64,000 nucleotides of DNA, from NCBI GenBank assembly GCA_035524095.1, contig DATKPK010000046.1, positions 1-64,000 of the forward strand, in the 5' to 3' direction. The notes beneath the pieces were generated by a model that worked only from the letters and a program-made list of their open reading frames with translations, was not told where the DNA came from and did not search any database. The position numbers were made by a program, and so were the translations under genes. Source of the stretch: DATJUF01 sp035524095. Its GTDB lineage: Bacteria > Desulfobacterota > Binatia > Binatales > Binataceae. Shown here piece by piece: positions 26,262 through 35,596 of the stretch (position 1 is the first letter of the stretch; each line of letters begins with the position of its first letter).

Positions 26262-26948
26262 ATGAGACCCCACGTTATATGCCACATGCTGATGTCACTC
26301 GATGGCCGCATAGTCACTACAAACTGGCAAATGAGTAAAGACGGCCGGGCCGAATATGAAGCAACTGGTGCGTCCTTCAACGCGGATGCGTGGATGTGCG
26401 GGCGCGTGACTATGGCGGCCTTCGCCAAAGGCGACGGAGCGTTTAGTGGGCATCATCATCCGGCCATTCAAAAGATCGACTATTTGGCTCCAGGCAAGCA
26501 TGCGTCGTTCGCCATCGCAATCGATGCTGCCGGAAAACTCAACTGGCAAACAAACGAGATTGGAGGCGACCATGTCGTCGCCGTACTTACTGAGAAAGTC
26601 TCGACTGACTATCTAGCAGCGCTCCAGTCTCACGAAGTCTCTTATCTATTCGCCGGCCGGGACGAGATTGATCTTTCCTTTCTTCTGGACAAGCTTGCCA
26701 GCAAACTGCAAATAAAGACGTTGCTGCTTGAAGGTGGTGGCAACATCAATGGCTCGATGCTGCGAGCTGGACTCATCGACGAATTGAGTATCCTGGTTGC
26801 ACCGATTACTGACGGCTCCAGTGGCACGCCAACATTATTTGATACACTTGAGGCAGCTCCAATCGGCGCTCGTTGGAAGTTGCGTGCAACGGAACGACGC
26901 TCAGACGATATAATCTGGCTTCGCTACTCAGCCAGCAGTCCAGTCTGA
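26262..26948 (+). CDS. RibD C-terminal/dihydrofolate reductase-like protein
   Basis: From ATG 26262 there are 228 residues. The reading frame is open further upstream, but that part is out of register with the family. The reductase fold is shown by ICHMLMSLDGRI (NADPH side), GRVTMAAF, and KTLLLEGGGNINGSMLRAGLIDELSILVAP near the C terminus, the usual RibD_C block. RibD_C proteins reduce a pyrimidinone in riboflavin synthesis, but stand-alone copies have diverse or unknown substrates. It begins 22 bases after pqiC and may be the tail of that transcript or independent. Confidence 0.88.
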   Translation: MRPHVICHMLMSLDGRIVTTNWQMSKDGRAEYEATGASFNADAWMCGRVTMAAFAKGDGAFSGHHHPAIQKIDYLAPGKHASFAIAIDAAGKLNWQTNEIGGDHVVAVLTEKVSTDYLAALQSHEVSYLFAGRDEIDLSFLLDKLASKLQIKTLLLEGGGNINGSMLRAGLIDELSILVAPITDGSSGTPTLFDTLEAAPIGARWKLRATERRSDDIIWLRYSASSPV

Positions 26949-27022
26949 TCGACCATCTTTTGGAAGTGCCGTTAGGTCGCTGGAACGCGATTACTAATAG
27001 GCGGTGTGGTTCGCGTTCCCGC

Positions 27023-27478
27023 CTATTGTTTTCCAGCCCAGCCGGTCTCGTAGGGTGCGACCATCCGAATCTCCGCGCGCAGATGCTGATACTTCCATTC
27101 GCGGTTAATCTTCACGTAGTCGTCTTCGTAACGGCAGGCGATCCACCGAGCGTCATTCTTCTCGCGGAAAGTGAAGGGTCCGACTAAATACCAGCTTCCA
27201 TGCGCGCGGTCCCCGTCAATCTTGATCTGCGGATTGAAAACATTGTGCTGGGAGAAGCTGATAAGCTTTTGAAAGCCACCGAACAGCTTTCTGATCGCCT
27301 CATGGCCCTGGGCTTTGCCAAAGTCGCCGCCCTCCCAGATACCGTCCTCGGCGAAGATGCGCCAGATGCGATCAGGGTTGTGATCGTCGTCGCAAATGTC
27401 ACAGTAAAGCGCTTTTAGCCGTTTGATCGCCTCGATATCTTCCAGCTCAGTAATTCGGCGTTCGAGATCGCTGGCCAT
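27023..27478 (-). CDS. SnoaL-like/nuclear transport factor 2 fold protein
   Basis: From ATG 27478 it has 151 residues; the reading frame reaches 27541 but that extension is not supported. It matches the SnoaL-like/bile-acid-dehydratase-type family: an N-terminal helix ELEDIEAIKRLKALYCDICDDDHN, then IFAEDGIWEGGDFGKAQGHEAIRKLF, and beta strands with HGSWYLVGPF, ARWIACRYEDDYVKINREWKYQHLRAEI. These proteins are hydratases, isomerases or binders of steroid- and polyketide-like ligands. The substrate is not assignable. It is convergent with the RibD-like gene. Confidence 0.82.
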   Translation of the reverse strand: MASDLERRITELEDIEAIKRLKALYCDICDDDHNPDRIWRIFAEDGIWEGGDFGKAQGHEAIRKLFGGFQKLISFSQHNVFNPQIKIDGDRAHGSWYLVGPFTFREKNDARWIACRYEDDYVKINREWKYQHLRAEIRMVAPYETGWAGKQ

Positions 27479-27638
27479 GTCTTTAACTGCCTCCTGCTCG
27501 GTTATGACCCGGACCTTAAGCCACGCTCGTCGGCTCGTCAAACACCCTGAGCCCCCACCGCGATGCCGCGCGACACGAGGCTGCGGGCGCTTCGCGTAAG
27601 AATGTTAAGACAGGTGCTAAATCCCGACGCGCGGAGTT

Positions 27639-28586
27639 TTATTCGTGCGCCTGGGGCGGATTGCCTCTGAGCCGGTAGACCACTGCCGTCTTAGTCGTGC
27701 CCAGCGCGATCCAGTCTTTCGCGAATTCCTGTAACGAACAGAAGAACTGGATACAGCGACTTAGCGCCTTTTCGTGGAGCTCGTCCTTTCGTCTGAACTT
27801 GCAATCGTACGAGAACTCACCGACGAGGAGCTTATGGTCTCCGCGTTCGCGCCATAGCGCTGCGTTTGATTCAGCCTTTACCCCGTGGCCGAAATCCAAC
27901 TCGCCGAGGTCTTGAAGAACTTCCTCGACGATCGTGTGATTGACCAGTTGGATCTTGTGCTTGCACCTGAGCTCGAGGGCAGCCAAAACCGGGAAGTAAC
28001 CGGCCAGCGCCGGTATTGAAAGGCTGCCAGCCTTGAATTGGTTCTTCAGGCTTAGCTCGACATTATGGGAATACAACATCCGATACCCGCCAATCTCTTC
28101 TCTCAGCGGGAGCATCTCGGCTTTGAACTTAACCCGATATTCGCCGGAGATATTGGGGCGAACGTCAGTCTCAGCGGCCTGCTGAAGGTCGGGATAGCGG
28201 AACTTGAAGACCACTTCAGGGTCGCCGGTCGGGAAACCGTCTTGATAGGAAATCCGGCGGCGCAGGATAAAGCCGTGGTTATAAAGGGCAAAGTCGTTGG
28301 TGTCCAAAAATATCACTTCCCTGATCCGCGGCCGCAGATCGGTATAGCCCTTGGTGGAAAATCCTATATCCAGCTTCTCGGCGGCTTGCCGTACGATTTT
28401 GCCAAATTCGTGAAAGCTCGGAACCGAGGTGAAGCGATCGGGCTTGAGAATAAGCTTGCATTCCAGGTAATGGACCTCATCTAGAGGACTGCCATCGCTG
28501 TAAGTTCCTGACTTAATATTACCGAGCAGCCGCGGTTTGACATCTTCAATCGTATCCACCTGTGGCTCTTTCGTATCCATGCTCAC
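27639..28586 (-). CDS. CYTH/triphosphate tunnel-like protein (tentative)
   Basis: A 315-residue cytoplasmic protein. It shows HYLECKLILK near residue 40, a block with FLDTNDFALYNHGFILRRR (about 94-112) and VVFKFRYPD (about 125), reminiscent of the E-x-K and Y-F-D-T...L-R-x-R strands of CYTH/triphosphate tunnel enzymes. Further Lys/Arg/Glu-rich strands follow (GEYRVKFKAEM; AALELRCKHKIQL; EFSYDCKFRRKDEL). Such folds bind triphosphates or polyphosphate in a basic tunnel. No E-x-E-x-K is present, so the family assignment is weak. It could be a stand-alone member of an unnamed family. Confidence 0.5.
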   Translation of the reverse strand: MSMDTKEPQVDTIEDVKPRLLGNIKSGTYSDGSPLDEVHYLECKLILKPDRFTSVPSFHEFGKIVRQAAEKLDIGFSTKGYTDLRPRIREVIFLDTNDFALYNHGFILRRRISYQDGFPTGDPEVVFKFRYPDLQQAAETDVRPNISGEYRVKFKAEMLPLREEIGGYRMLYSHNVELSLKNQFKAGSLSIPALAGYFPVLAALELRCKHKIQLVNHTIVEEVLQDLGELDFGHGVKAESNAALWRERGDHKLLVGEFSYDCKFRRKDELHEKALSRCIQFFCSLQEFAKDWIALGTTKTAVVYRLRGNPPQAHE

Positions 28587-29449
28587 CCCCTATAGTTGCC
28601 CAAGGTCAACTGCAATCGTCGCGATGGTCAAAAGTGAACCATCCCGTAACAGTTCAGACAATAACTAAGCGCGCCGGAGCCCCTTCAAGTTCGTCGGTGA
28701 TGGTCCGGTCGTTCATAGGAGACCGCTTTAGCCTCGTTATTATGATTCGACAATGACCCCTGCTTGCAGACACTGGAAAGGTTCGGCTCAGGCATGTTGC
28801 ACATTAGATCTCCGTTGCAAGGTTATGTTTTATTCGCACTCATTCTGCATTGTTATCCATCAAACAATACTATTCTGGCATGCCTGAGAAATTAGCAGCT
28901 AAGGGCTTCCTAAATTGCTAACTGCGCCAAAAACTTAGCGATGTGATTATTTCCTAAAAAACTCCGTAATTTCAATTATTTAGACGAAAACAAACGTTTG
29001 ATTGGTTCTGAGCTATTGCAAATTGAGAAGCTTTCCGACGGACCGGGACCAAGTGTTGACGAGAGAATATGGTCGGTACAGCCTTTGCTTAAGCAGTAGC
29101 TTGCGCTGTTACTCCCCCGAGAACATCAGCGCTTTGTCCCCAAGCTAGGCCGGGTTGCTGCTACCGTAGGTCCCCCCAACGTGCGGTCGTATTCAAGGCA
29201 ACCTGGCCTTTTTCTACCTTGGCAGCCATCTAGATTTTCAAAAGAAGCCAAATCTGGATGGCATTTCATCAACTCCCAGAGTGAGTGGGCTCGCACTGTA
29301 ACAAGCCGGCACCGCTAGGTGGATGGGTGCTCTTGGCCGTTGGAACTTTGCCCTTGCGAGGGACGATTGGCTTCCCGATGGTTCAGCGGCCTCATGAATT
29401 TAGCAGTCGAGTTGAGGGGGTTGTTCGCGTATGTTAGAGAATACGAGTT
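28587..29449. other. Gene-poor AT-rich region upstream of the tRNA cluster
   Basis: About 860 bases with no supported protein gene. The middle (28780-29050) is clearly richer in A and T than the flanks. The one structured element I see is the inverted repeat at 29225-29262. The end of this stretch probably holds the promoter of the four tRNA genes, but no clear -35/-10 pair stands out. Confidence 0.5.
29225..29262. repeat. Imperfect 13-bp inverted repeat
   Basis: Arms GCCATCTAGATTT and AAATCTGGATGGC pair along 13 positions with one T-G wobble, with a 12-base purine-rich loop. It lies about 190 bases before the first tRNA gene. It could be a terminator-like hairpin, a mobile-element end or a regulatory stem. 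Confidence 0.55.
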
Positions 29450-29523
29450 CGGGGCGTGGCGCAGCCTGGTAGCGCACCTGCCTTGGGAGCAGGGGGTCGG
29501 CCGTTCAAATCGGCTCGCCCCGA
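29450..29523 (+). tRNA. tRNA-Pro (TGG)
   Basis: The acceptor arms CGGGGCG and CGCCCCG pair perfectly with discriminator A at 29523. The D arm (GCGC...GCGC), anticodon stem with loop CTTGGGA and T arm (GCCG TTCAAAT CGGC) are all regular. The anticodon TGG reads proline codons. No CCA follows, so CCA is added after transcription. First of four tandem tRNA genes. Confidence 0.95.
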
Positions 29524-29527
29524 TTTT

Positions 29528-29604
<77 letters not shown>

Positions 29605-29651
29605 CAGGTTCCAGAAGTAGGGTTGAACGTCGTTGCTCGGTTAGATTCGGT

Positions 29652-29728
29652 GGTGAGTGTAGCTCAGTTGGTAGAGCACCGGGTTGTGGCCTCGGTGGTC
29701 GAGGGTTCAAGCCCCTTCACTCACCCCA
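29652..29728 (+). tRNA. tRNA-His (GTG)
   Basis: Acceptor GTGAGTG pairs with CACTCAC. An extra G at 29652 faces C at 29725, the G-1:C73 pair expected of tRNA-His, and CCA (29726-29728) is encoded. The anticodon loop TTGTGGC holds GTG. D and T arms (GAGC; GAGGG-TTCAAGC-CCCTT) are regular. Confidence 0.95.
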
Positions 29729-29767
29729 GCCATTCTGCTGGGTGGCGCGGGTTTGTTGTTTTTGGAT

Positions 29768-29843
<76 letters not shown>

Positions 29844-30671
29844 GTAAAATCAAACGCTTACGATGTTCCTGCAAACAGACGATCAGTCCATGTAGACCGA
29901 ATGTTGACGCGCGACATAGTTAGCGCGGAAACCCGGCCGGTTCTGTTCAAATTTCCGAACCCTCGCCTAGCCTGCTGCTGCTCTTTCTCCTTTCCGTAAG
30001 AATGAGTTTCGGCAGATCATCGTTGCTAGCGAGTCCGTTGTGGTGCGCGTACAACACCTGGTACAAGCCGTCGATACGGCAATAATATCATCAACAGTAA
30101 CCGATCCGGCGCACCTTGGGGAAACGTAAAGGAAAGCTCCGGAGACCAAGAAGTAATACAGCACCTCCTGCCGGCCGCGCGAGAAACGGAAAATGGAATA
30201 CCTTTAGAGCGCGAAACGACGAGTGATCAAAAGCACGTTGATGGGGCTCGAAACTCAAGATCAAAACGGGGCCAGACTGCATCGTTCAAAATCGTGGCAT
30301 GCCAGCGCCGATGAAAACCGCTCGTGGGCCACTGCTGTAGGGAGGTCGAATAAACCTCTATTGAGCTTTCCTTTTCGAATCGTTTTGATAGCACAGAAGT
30401 GGGCAACCATGACCAAGTCCATTTGAACGACGAAACGAACTATCGTGCCGGCGACGCCCCTGATGTGCAGCGGCAGATCGTTGGGCGTCAAGGTCGTCGA
30501 ATCGCACAGGGCTCTATGACACGATAGATTCTGGCTTGTCCAAGCTCCTGTTCGGGGATTCGCCGTACGTCGTGCCCACGCGCGCATCCCGCGCTTGTAC
30601 ATCGGCCATCGAGTGAAACACTGTATTTATATGCGACAAGAGCTGGCCCATATTAAGCGCAGCGTTTTTCA
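29844..30671. other. Gene-poor region downstream of the tRNA cluster
   Basis: About 830 bases in which neither strand shows a recognisable protein or RNA gene. Short open frames exist (one of 113 codons on the minus strand), but their composition does not look like protein. With the broken Fic fragment next to it, the stretch may be the scar of an insertion at the tRNA-Lys gene, though I found no repeat of the tRNA 3' end within the window. Confidence 0.45.
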
Positions 30672-30992
30672 TTGAATAAGCCGTTTCCTACGGTAGACGC
30701 GAAGCATGATAAGAACTCGAGCGCCGAACCGCGGGCGGGGCGTTATGTCACTCGACCGGCGGGTTCCGCGCCTTCATATCCGCGCCTCTTCCTCCCAAAC
30801 CGCCGAGACGGATCGCCAACGATTCTTCTGCTGCTGCTGTCAGAGGCGGACCATGCGTTAGGTTGCCTGGACGGCTCGGTACTGACCTTGTCCAACCCGG
30901 AACTCTTCGTCTTCATGTCCGTGCGCAAGGAAGCCGTGCTTTCCAGCCAGATCGACGGGACGCACAGCTCGCTGCACAGGCGAAACCTAGAT
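30672..30992 (+). pseudogene. Fic/DOC-family protein, N-terminal fragment only
   Basis: Reading from a TTG at 30672 gives a clear Fic N-terminal domain: GRYVTRPAG, then LLSEADHALGCLDGSV, and the diagnostic block MSVRKEAVLSSQIDGTHSSL at about residues 81-100. In intact proteins this is followed by about 250 residues with the HPFxxGNGR AMPylation motif. Here similarity stops near 30990 and the frame beyond is simply the antisense of the GNAT gene. It is therefore a remnant cut off by the converging GNAT gene. The Fic HPFxxGNGR motif is absent from the window. Confidence 0.72.
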
Positions 30993-30995
30993 TGG

Positions 30996-31529
30996 TCAGA
31001 CGGCGTCAAGGTCCAGACTCACATGGACGGTGCCAGTGTCGTAGGCGTCGTGCACATGGAATCCGCTGTTGGCAAATACTTCAAGCATCTGATGATTGCT
31101 TCCCAATACCTCTGCCGTGAACTTTCTGATCCTGCGGGATCGCGCAATCTTCGCAAGGTGTTTCAGCAGGAGGGTTCCGATACCGCGGCCTTGATACTCG
31201 TCGAGCACGGCGAAGGCGACTTCAGCGGAGGCAAGGTCCTCTTTTCTGATATAGCGACCTACACCGATGAAACGTTCTGCCCCGTCACACTCCATGGTCA
31301 CAGCCAAGCCAACATGATTGACAAAATCAAGTTCCGTCAGACGACGGAGATCGTCCTCGCCGAGCGAGCGCTTGGGACCGAAAAATCGATTGTAGATTGA
31401 CTGCTCGCTCAGCCCCTGAAAATGCTGGGACAGACGCTCTTTGTCATCGGGATGAATCGCGCGGACCAAAATCGCCGTACCATCTCGCAGGATTTCCGGG
31501 ACTAGATAATTTGCCATTTTCGCGCACAT
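30996..31529 (-). CDS. GNAT-family N-acetyltransferase (Pat C-terminal-domain-like)
   Basis: Taking the ATG at 31529 (alternative 31517) gives 177 residues. The reading frame reaches 31739 but the extension looks non-coding. The GNAT core has RAIHPDDKERLSQHFQGLSEQSIYNRFF, a strand VGLAVTMECDGAERFIGVGRY and the acetyl-CoA loop QGRGIGTLLLKHL, ending GFHVHDAYDTGTVHVSLDL. This resembles the acetyltransferase domain of Pat-type protein lysine acetylases, here without the acyl-CoA synthetase-like or cyclic-nucleotide domain. Possible role: acetylation of metabolic enzymes. The neighbouring BCAM0308-like gene on the same strand suggests a shared stress response. Confidence 0.88.
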   Translation of the reverse strand: MCAKMANYLVPEILRDGTAILVRAIHPDDKERLSQHFQGLSEQSIYNRFFGPKRSLGEDDLRRLTELDFVNHVGLAVTMECDGAERFIGVGRYIRKEDLASAEVAFAVLDEYQGRGIGTLLLKHLAKIARSRRIRKFTAEVLGSNHQMLEVFANSGFHVHDAYDTGTVHVSLDLDAV

Positions 31530-31647
31530 TGGTTTATGGCTTGCGATTTTCGCAGGCCAGGCCGTCTGGGGAAACGCGGAAGAACTCCCTCTTCGAATTG
31601 CAATGTTGATAGACCCGTCGAACCCGGGCAGCCTGCGCAGGCGTTGA

Positions 31648-32214
31648 TCACTTCTTCTTCGGCGTCCGCTGGCGCGCGTCAGAATCCCAAGTCGCGAAGA
31701 GCGACCCGTCATCGCTCCAAGTATAGGCGACCCGCCCACCGAAGGCCTTTTTGAGTTCGTGGGCCAGCCGGTGCGAAAGCTTTTGTGATGTGGTCAGAAC
31801 TTCCAGTGCGCCATTTTTCGATGAGATATCGACGATCCGCCGTTCCGGCTGGGTTTTCGCGGCCCTTGCCGCGACATTGTTGATGCGCTGCCGGATCGCT
31901 TGCTCGTTACGCGCGGCCTCTTCACCATGAATCACCAGCCGGCCTTGCCCTTCTTCCTTCGCAATCTGTAGACAAGCGGGACAGAAGCCCCATTCGACGA
32001 GTTCAAGCTGTTCTTCGCTCAAAGCGTGATTATGACGCCAGGTCTTGCGCAAAAATACCGCTCCACAACGCGCGCAAATCGTCGGCTCGTGAGGCGCCCG
32101 AACCTTCCGTACAACTTGGGGGCTCTTATCGTTCCGTACGCCGATGCGGTCGAGCGCGCGCACGAGTCCTCTAGATTGTTTTGTATGAACTGTCAGTTGC
32201 CGCTTCGCGCTCAT
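31648..32214 (-). CDS. BCAM0308-like zinc-ribbon protein
   Basis: A 188-residue protein with a zinc ribbon (CARCGAVFLRKTW with a second pair FCPACLQ, about residues 47-83), a helix-rich centre and a C-terminal basic tail. The layout fits the BCAM0308 family, named after a gene in the low-oxygen-activated locus of Burkholderia cenocepacia. Molecular function is unknown; the ribbon hints at nucleic-acid or protein binding. Located next to a GNAT gene with the sigma-54 activator and COG2187 genes nearby on the other strand. Confidence 0.72.
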   Translation of the reverse strand: MSAKRQLTVHTKQSRGLVRALDRIGVRNDKSPQVVRKVRAPHEPTICARCGAVFLRKTWRHNHALSEEQLELVEWGFCPACLQIAKEEGQGRLVIHGEEAARNEQAIRQRINNVAARAAKTQPERRIVDISSKNGALEVLTTSQKLSHRLAHELKKAFGGRVAYTWSDDGSLFATWDSDARQRTPKKK

Positions 32215-32592
32215 TAGATTCCTCCGTCTCTGGACAATGCTGTTAGGATTCGGGTTGACCCAAGCCGCCGATTCCTGTCAGCAGCCGCCGCTACGTTGTG
32301 CTCGGTCAATCGGACTGCAATCCGCCTGCCACAGAACTTGCACCAAAACTCGAAACGAAGACCAACCACAAATCTGCATGTGGGTCAGCCTGGTACGCGG
32401 CAAAGCGATCCAACTGCCTCCAAAAGGATGGCTCCGTTGGCAACAGCATGCGAGGCCGTGCCTTTAGTTAGCAGCACCACGGACCCCAAGAGCGGTTTGG
32501 CGCATGGCACGCAGATAGCTTTGTCGCCTAACTCGATAAATCGGTGGGAAGCGAGCGCTTCAACTCGGGGAATTGCGATTGAAGAGATTCAA
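32215..32592. other. Region without a clear gene
   Basis: About 380 bases between the BCAM0308-like gene (minus) and the COG2187-type gene (plus). The reading frame of the latter is open through part of it, but the residues (short basic and Pro/Ser-rich) do not look like the family N terminus. It probably contains the divergent promoters. No further signal seen. Confidence 0.4.
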
Positions 32593-33660
32593 GTGACGAA
32601 CAAAGGAGCGCCGGCGCCGGGACCGGCAACGCGTTTGCTCAAAGCGATGATGCGGCCTAAGTTTTATCCGCATCCCTGCGATCGGGTTGAACTGCGACAG
32701 ACGATGACATCGTGGCTGCTGTTTGCTGGATCGCTCGTCTACAAAATCAAAAGGCCATTACGCTTTGGGCTTACAGATGCCACGACGCCCCTCAAGCGCT
32801 ATCGCCTTTGCCAGGATGAGATACTGCTCAATCGGCCGCTGGCTGCAGATCTGTACCTCGGCGTCAGCTCAATCGCGGAAACGCTGGCAGGTTATGTGCT
32901 GACAGGCGAGACCTCCGATAGACCTTCGAGGGCGCGAGAGTTCGCGGTCGTGATGCGCCGTTTGCCTAGCGACCGATTCCTCGATCAGATGGTGGCGAAT
33001 GCTTCCATAATGCCCGGGGCCATCCAGACCATCGCCAGAAAGCTGATGGCTTTCCACACCGAAGCCTCCATGGCGCAGGCACAACTGTGGGGTTCGGCCC
33101 AGGCGATTTCGCAATTGATCACTAGCAACCTGGCCGAGGCGCATGAGCTGGCTGCCGATAGCTTGACACGCAAGAGCATTGGCGCTGTGAAGAATTATGC
33201 GGTCCGCTTCGTCACTACGCATCAGCAGTCGCTCAATAATCGAGCCCGGGACGGCTGGGTCCGGGCAGGCCATGGCGATCTGCGGTGCGAATCGGTTTGT
33301 CTCGATAGCCGCGGAGTTATCGTTATCGGCCGAAGCAAACACCATGAGCGCTGGCGCTATGTAGATGCCGGGCTCGAGCTAGCGTCGCTCGCCGTCGATT
33401 TAGATCTGCTCGGACGCTCTGATTTGGCCAACGAACTAATCGAAACGTATGTAACGGATGCAAACGACCAGGGAGCAATACGGCTATTGCGCTTCTACAA
33501 AAGCTACCGAGCCGTTGTCCAAGGCAAGTGCCAGACTTTAGTGAGTTTACGGACAGACCTGCCGACCGAGCAACGTCTCTCCGCCCGTGAGAACGCCCGG
33601 CGTCTATTCACTCTGGCTCATCGGTATGCCAGCGGAACTGACGCGACTTCCATCAGTTAG
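32593..33660 (+). CDS. COG2187-type aminoglycoside phosphotransferase-like protein
   Basis: From GTG 32593 it has 355 residues; the frame extends to 32296. The conserved start KFYPHPCDRVELRQTMTSWLLFAGSLVYKIKRPLRF with the phosphate-binding-type Lys, then FCQDEILLNRPLAADLYLGVSSI, is the COG2187 N-terminal domain. A phosphotransferase-like HGDLRCESVCL motif (His-Gly-Asp) follows, with ALD instead of a typical D-F-E. Larger members add a gluconate-kinase-like P-loop domain, absent here. The small-molecule substrate is unknown. It opens the plus-strand run that continues with the sigma-54 activator. Confidence 0.75.
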   Translation: MTNKGAPAPGPATRLLKAMMRPKFYPHPCDRVELRQTMTSWLLFAGSLVYKIKRPLRFGLTDATTPLKRYRLCQDEILLNRPLAADLYLGVSSIAETLAGYVLTGETSDRPSRAREFAVVMRRLPSDRFLDQMVANASIMPGAIQTIARKLMAFHTEASMAQAQLWGSAQAISQLITSNLAEAHELAADSLTRKSIGAVKNYAVRFVTTHQQSLNNRARDGWVRAGHGDLRCESVCLDSRGVIVIGRSKHHERWRYVDAGLELASLAVDLDLLGRSDLANELIETYVTDANDQGAIRLLRFYKSYRAVVQGKCQTLVSLRTDLPTEQRLSARENARRLFTLAHRYASGTDATSIS

Positions 33661-33744
33661 ATCCTTACGCTCCAAATTTTGCCCCGGCCATAGCTTCGTG
33701 GTATAGCTTGAACCCGTCAAAGCGAATCTACCGACTATTTCGCC

Positions 33745-35307
33745 ATGCCTAGCGACGAAACCGCCAAGGTTCCTGAGGACAACGGCGCACTCACACGACC
33801 CGGTTTACCCCGTCATTTTCATCTCTTGTGGGACGAAGATCTCGAAGAGATGCAAGGCATATTCGCTGTGATCCGCGATCGGCGAAATGAAGTAGTTGCC
33901 GATTGGTACCAACTCTACACGCTTCATTTCGGGGATGCTCGAACGCTCTCCGAGGCCGAATTCTTTAAGATCTTCGAACCCGCCATCTTCCGCAACAAAA
34001 GTGATCTCATGGAAAAAAACATGGATCGTTACGCGGAAGACGTGCGCAGTCTTGGAGAAGCGCTGGCTGAACGGGGTGTGCCGTTGCAGGAGATCATCGC
34101 CTCACTGCAGCTTTTCGAACAAGCGGCCTTAAGGGTTTTTCCGCCCGGCTCGTCACAGACGCTCGATGTCTATACTAAATTCGACCAACTTAGTCATATT
34201 CGCATAATTTTGTTGGTTGATGCCTATTTTCGGTCCTTAAGCGCGGCGCAGGGGGCCCGGATTAAAGGCCTGGAACACGAGGCCGCGCGCTTATCTCACG
34301 ACCAGCGTGCTCACTTCCATGGGATTGTCGGTGGGTCATCACCTATGCGGACGCTTTACCAGCGAATCGACGCAGCCAGCCGAACACGCGGCACGGTGCT
34401 TATCGTTGGTGAGAGTGGCTCCGGCAAGGAACTGGTGGCGCGCGCGCTCCACGAGGCGGGGCCACGTCAAAGCACGCCCTTCGTCGCTTTCAATTGCGCA
34501 GCGATCCCTGAGGATTTGATTGAAAGCGAATTGTTCGGCTACCGGCGCGGGGCTTTCAGCGGAGCCAACACAGAGTATTCGGGACTGTTCCGGGCGGCAG
34601 AAGGCGGAACGCTGTTCCTTGACGAAATTACCGAGATGAGCGCGGAGACGCAGGCCAAGCTCTTACGTGCGATCCAGGAGCATGCCGTGCGACCGGTCGG
34701 GTCTACACGCGAAATATCAGTAGATGTTCGACTGATTGCGTCGACCAACCGTGATCCCGAAGATGCGGTACGTAATCACGTCCTTCGCCAAGACCTCTAT
34801 TATCGGCTTCAGGCTAACGTCTTGCGTGTTCCCCCGTTGCGGGAGCGCCTCGACGACGTTCCCCTGCTGGTTGAGCATTTCATTACGTTGTTCAATGAGC
34901 AACTCGGCCGTGACACCGTCACGGAAGGTATCGAGCAGCGCGCACTGGCTTCGATGTGCGAATACCAATGGCCGGGTAATGTTCGTGAACTGGCTAACGC
35001 GATAGAAGGAGCGATGACTTTCGGGAGAGGTGCGTTGATCGGACTGGCTGATCTTGCGCCATCCATCAGCCAGCACGAATCGCTAACTCCGGCTTCCAAT
35101 TCGATTCTTCCGGCTGCTGCGATTGCAAACCGCACCCTGAACTCGGCCCTCGGCACCTTTGCCGACGTCGAACGTGATCTCATCCTGCGAGCACTCAAAG
35201 CCTGCGACTGGAACAAGGTGCACGCCGCGTCAATGCTAAAGATCTCGCGTAAGAAATTGTACGCGAAGATCAGCAAGTATCGGCTCGGTGAGTCAGACGA
35301 GCAATAG
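33745..35307 (+). CDS. Sigma-54-dependent transcriptional activator with Fis-type HTH
   Basis: A 520-residue activator. An N-terminal helical domain (about 1-190; WYQLYTLHFGDAR..., resembling RsbR/sensor globin-like N-terminal bundles) is followed by the AAA+ domain: Walker A GESGSGKE (about 227), ELFGYRRGAFSGA (sigma-54 contact, with Ser for Thr of GAFTGA), Walker B TLFLDEITEM, R-finger region RLIASTNRD. The C-terminal HTH is ILRALKACDWNKVHAASMLKISRKKLYAKI. It opens complexes at sigma-54 promoters; the N-terminal sensory input is unknown. Promoter targets are probably in the same island. Confidence 0.93.
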   Translation: MPSDETAKVPEDNGALTRPGLPRHFHLLWDEDLEEMQGIFAVIRDRRNEVVADWYQLYTLHFGDARTLSEAEFFKIFEPAIFRNKSDLMEKNMDRYAEDVRSLGEALAERGVPLQEIIASLQLFEQAALRVFPPGSSQTLDVYTKFDQLSHIRIILLVDAYFRSLSAAQGARIKGLEHEAARLSHDQRAHFHGIVGGSSPMRTLYQRIDAASRTRGTVLIVGESGSGKELVARALHEAGPRQSTPFVAFNCAAIPEDLIESELFGYRRGAFSGANTEYSGLFRAAEGGTLFLDEITEMSAETQAKLLRAIQEHAVRPVGSTREISVDVRLIASTNRDPEDAVRNHVLRQDLYYRLQANVLRVPPLRERLDDVPLLVEHFITLFNEQLGRDTVTEGIEQRALASMCEYQWPGNVRELANAIEGAMTFGRGALIGLADLAPSISQHESLTPASNSILPAAAIANRTLNSALGTFADVERDLILRALKACDWNKVHAASMLKISRKKLYAKISKYRLGESDEQ

Positions 35308-35596
35308 CTGGTCTGGTGACACTTTGAATCCAGGCAGTTCTCAATCAATCCTAGATCGTTCGTAAAACTTCTTGGCTGATTCCAGCGGCGACAGCAGACT
35401 GTGTCGGATTGCGCCATCGCCCCCAGTCGCAAATCCACGCGAGGCCTCTCATCAATGAGGATTTGGTGCGCTAGCTCCCGTTTGCGCCAGGTTTGAAGAA
35501 GCAAGCCTGCGTGGCCTCCCGTTACAATGGCGGCATGGCAAATGCTCTCTCTTCAGTTCGCAAGTAGATTAGAGAGCACGGAGCTTTGATACCAAC

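Noticed and set aside
30996..31400. Continuation of the Fic plus-strand frame to 31400
   Set aside because: The minus strand there encodes a clean GNAT protein; the plus frame after 30992 shows no Fic blocks.
34809..35504. 231-codon minus-strand frame
   Set aside because: Antisense to the sigma-54 activator; composition not protein-like.
35308..35520. Minus-strand frame reading HAAIVTGGHAGLLLQTW, resembling the end of a type III pantothenate kinase (CoaX)
   Set aside because: Only about 30 residues agree, stops lie on both sides and no other CoaX blocks were found; too weak to call.
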